Origin: Thinopyrum elongatum
Taxonomy: Eukaryota; Streptophyta; Magnoliopsida; Poales; Poaceae
Direction: 5' to 3'
Assembly: GCA_011799875.1 (NCBI GenBank)
Contig: JAAAXO010000135.1
Span: 1 to 64,000 of the forward strand
DNA: 64,000 nucleotides
A model generated the notes under the pieces. That model saw nothing but the letters and a program-made list of their open reading frames with translations. It had not been told where the DNA came from and did no database searches. Numbering within the stretch: the stretch's first letter is position 1; each line of letters opens with the position of its first letter. Positions 60,755 through 64,000 of this stretch are shown one piece after another. A program made the position numbers and the translations under genes.

Positions 60755-63700
60755 GTGGCAGGATCACAAGCCGATGAGACTGCTTGGGAGAACATGACGA
60801 ACAAACAGCTACATGATAAATTTCAGCAAATGATGAGTGGACAGGTGCAAGATGTGCTAAACAGATTTGAAGAGGCCATGGAGAAGATAGATGGAATTGA
60901 GAAGACGTTCGAAACAAAGCTCGATAACAAGTTTAATGAATTGCTCGCGCGTCTTCCACAACCACCGCCGGCTGCACCTGTCGCACCTCTACAACAACAA
61001 CAACGTCGCCCTTCCAAATCAAGTGGGACGAGCACAGCGTGTTCCCCTTGAGCCTGGTCAAACTTCTGGTGCCGCTGCACCTACTGTTGATGCTTCTATG
61101 GCTGCTGCTGCCGCTGAGGAGGACGATTATGCGGGCGATTACGAGGATGAGGTTGATCAAAATCAGAACTACGTACCAGCACCAGGTCGTCCACATGCCA
61201 ATAATCGCAATGGTAGGGCTGCATTACCAGCTCAGGTACGAGATCATGACCATCTTCCTAAACTGAAATTGAATATTCCACCATTTGAGGGTAGATATGT
61301 TCTTGATATATATCTTACTTGGGAGTTAGAAACTGAACAACGTTTTACATGTTTACAATATCCCGAGGAGAGACGTGTTGCTGCTGCTGTTTGTGCTTTT
61401 ACTAGTTTTGCATGTGTATGGTGGTCTGAACATTGTAGATTATATCCTATTCCAACTATGTGGGCTGCTTTGAAAACTGCTATGCGTACTCGTTGGGTTC
61501 CACCATATTATCGACGTGAATTACTTCAAAAATTGCAGCGCTTAAGACAAGGAAAAAATTCTGTAGAAGAATATTATCAGGAATTACAAACCGGCATGAT
61601 TAGATGTGGTATTGTTGAGGAGAATGAAGCTATGCTTGCACGTTTTATGGGTGGATTAAATAGAGAGATTCAGACCATTCTAGAGTATAAGGAGTATAAT
61701 AATATCACTCGTTTATGCCATCTTGCTTGTAAAGCTGAACGTGAAGTGCAGGATCGACAGGCATTGGCGCGAACTAATTTTTCTGCAGGTCGATCTTCAT
61801 CATGGACACCGCGTGCCTCCTCGACTCCCACATGTCCTACTGCAGCACCACTGACTTCAGCCGCCAATTCCAACCGAGATACAAGAAAACAGGCACCACC
61901 ACCACCATCTGCCAACAGTACACCTTCTGGGCCTGCCCAGAGCTCTTCTTCATCAATGGCATCAACAGGGCACACACATGATATTATTTGTCGTCGTTGT
62001 AAGGGAAGAGGTCATTATGCGAGAGAATGCCAATCTCCGCGTGTTATGATTGCTACTGAGGATGGTGGGTATGAGTCCGCTAGTGACTATGATGAGGAGA
62101 CTTTGGCTCTTATTACAAGTGAAGAACACGGTGGAGATGATTCTGATCAGGAGACGCAATACATGGCTCCTGAAGACGCTGACATGTATGAATGTTTAGT
62201 TGCTCAACGTGTTTTGAGTGTGCAGGTCACACAAGCTGAGCATAATCAGAGGCATAATTTGTTCCATACAAAGGGAGTTGTGAAGGAACGTTCTGTTCGC
62301 GTCATCATAGATGGAGGGAGCTACAACAACTTGCCTAGCATGGAGATGGTGGAGAAGCTATCTCTCACCACAAGACCACATCCACATCCTTACTATATCC
62401 AATGGTTCAACAACAACGGCAAGGTTAAGGTAACACGTACTGTTCGTGTGCATTTTAGTATCTCTACATATGCTGATTATGTTGATTGTGATGTGGTACC
62501 CATGCAAGCATGTTCATTATTACTTGGTAGACCATGGCAATTTGATAAAAATTCTGTACACCATGGTAGAAACAATCAGTATACTCTTGTTCATAAGGAT
62601 AAACATATTACTTTGCTTCCTATGACTCCTGATTCTATTTTGAAAGATGATATTAATAGAGCTAGTAAAGCAAAACAGGAGAAAACTAAGAGTGAAAATC
62701 AGATTGTGCCAAAAGAATTTGAGCAACAAATGAAGCCTAATAATAAACCATCTAGTGTTGCTTCTGAAATTAAATTGAAAAGTGCGTGTTTACTTGCCAC
62801 CAAATCTGATATTGATGAGCTAGATTTAAGCAAATCTGTTTGCTATGCTTTTGTGTGCAAAGAGGCATTATTTTCATTCGAGGACGTGCCTTCCTCTTTG
62901 CCTCCTGCTGTCACTAACATTTTGCAGGAGTTCGCGGACGTCTTTCCACAAGACGTGCCACCGGGATTACCACCTATTCGTGGGATTGAGCATCAGATTG
63001 ACTTAATTCCCGGTGCTTCGCTGCCAAACCGTGCGCCATACCGTACCAATTCAGAGGAGACGAAGGAGATTATGCGTCAAGTACAGGAGCTGCTCGACAA
63101 AGGTTATATACGCGAATCTCTTAGTCCTTGTGTTGTTCCTATTATACTAGTGCCAAAAAAGGATGGTACGTCGCGTATGTGTGTTGATTGTAGAGGCATT
63201 AATAATATTACTATTCGTTATCGTCATCCTATTCCTAGGCTAGATGATATGCTTGATGAATTGAGTGGCTCTACAATATTCTCCAAAGTTGAGTTGCGTA
63301 GTGGATACCATCAAATTCGTATGAAATTGGGAGATGAATGGAAAACAACATTTAAAACTAAGTTCGGTTTATATGAGTGGTTAGTTATGCCTTTTGGGTT
63401 AACTAATGCACCTAGTACTTTCATGAGATTAATGAACGAAGTTTTACGTGCTTTCATTGGACGATTTGTGGTAGTTTACTTTGATGATATATTGATTTAT
63501 AGCAGATCTTTGGAGGAACATTTGGAACATTTAAGTGCTGTTTTTATTGCTCTACGTGATGCACGTTTGTTTGGTAACCTTGGGAAGTGCACCTTTTGCA
63601 CCGACCGAGTATCTTTTCTTGGCTATGTTGTTACTCCACAGGGAATTGAAGTTGATAAAGCCAAGATTGAAGCTATTGAGAGTTGGCCGCAGCCCAAAAC

Positions 63701-64000
63701 GGTCACACAAGTGAGGAGTTTCCTTGGCCTCGCTGGTTTCTATAGGCATTTTGTGAGAGATTTCAGTACCATTGCTGCACCTCTCAACGAGCTTACAAAG
63801 AAGGATGTGCCTTTTGTTTGGGGTACCGCACAGGAAGAAGCCTTCACGGTGTTGAAAGATAAGTTAACACATGCTCCTTTACTCCAACTTCCTGATTTTA
63901 ATAAGACTTTTGAGCTTGAATGTGATGCTAGTGGAATTGGATTAGGAGGTGTGTTACTACAAGATGGCAAACCTGTTGCATACTTTTCTGAAAAATTGAG
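60755..64000 (+). pseudogene. gag-pol: A-type gag-pol, 5' part, running off the window
   Basis: The usual gag ATG is GTG here (60755-60757; VAGSQADET), so the normal start is lost. A 1-nt insertion near 61008 (CGTCGCCCTTCC) shifts the frame in the proline/glutamine linker. After it I see no stop to the window end through the Gag domain, knuckle ([14 protein letters not shown]), protease (VIIDGGSYNN, C-to-Y), RT and the start of RNase H (ECDASGIG). In RT the motif A aspartate is glutamate (FSKVELRSGYHQ, codon GAG at 63291-63293), which should abolish polymerase activity, while YFDDILIYS is kept. Integrase and the 3' LTR lie outside. Confidence 0.9.

Noticed and set aside
1..64000. Centromeric satellite arrays or host genes.
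   Set aside because: No tandem satellite monomers and no non-transposon coding region were found; the region is retrotransposon DNA throughout, except for short unassigned segments.
1..64000. All rearrangements as pure assembly error.
   Set aside because: Several insertions have exact target duplications and private LTR pairs, which misassembly would not create; individual junctions without duplications may still be artefacts.

Overview
The window looks like centromeric or pericentromeric DNA of a Triticeae grass (wheat, Aegilops or a close relative). Almost every base belongs to LTR retrotransposons of the CRM clade of Ty3/gypsy chromoviruses, the centromeric retrotransposons of grasses. 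I recognise no host gene, tRNA, rRNA or satellite array. The organism call is inference from family recognition (CRW/cereba-like and Quinta-like elements plus common wheat gypsy repeats).

Two interacting CRM types recur, here called A and Q. A-type elements are autonomous. Their LTRs are about 920 bp, start TGATGAGGACATCAATACC and end CGCCTCTATCA, and the internal region carries one gag-protease-RT-RNase H-integrase frame whose C-terminus runs about 300 bp into the 3' LTR. Q-type elements are non-autonomous. Their LTRs are 893 or 982 bp, start TGATGAGGACATGACTACC, and encode only a Gag-like protein. Both carry a PBS matching the 3' end of initiator tRNA-Met (TGGTATCAG) and a purine-rich PPT. 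A chimeric LTR (A-type U3 joined to Q-type R-U5) and an older third CRM-like type are also present.

Layout. 1-2168: decayed minus-strand Q element. 2169-2918: plus-strand Q LTR piece. 2919-9172: two truncated minus-strand A elements. 9173-13452: older non-CRM DNA (a gypsy LTR piece, an unassigned 359 bp, a 2.2-kb gypsy LTR carrying a Mutator-like element with 9-bp target duplication, gypsy internal DNA, and another repeat). 13453-24312: plus-strand A/Q recombinant CRM element, flanked by ACATC, filled with further LTRs and pol pieces. 24313-24452: rest of the repeat it entered. 24453-26128: old CRM-like element. 26129-58663: minus-strand A element split by a plus-strand compound element at 31716-56568 (TATCT duplication). 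That compound holds a nearly complete minus-strand gag-pol (33518-38277), itself split by a tandem LTR-gag-LTR-gag-LTR Q array at 38278-46683 (AGCAG duplication). 58664-64000: 5' part of a further plus-strand A element that runs off the window.

How it works together: A elements could supply RT, integrase and a CR-type C-terminal tail, and Q elements have the cis signals to use them. The recombinant at 13453-24312, whose switch points fall near the start of R and in the 5' leader, suggests the two RNAs were reverse-transcribed together. The Q LTR also holds an 86-89-nt GT...AG segment that is precisely missing from two of the five Q LTRs able to show it, as expected if spliced RNA had been reverse-transcribed. 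Most coding copies are broken by stops, frameshifts or nesting.
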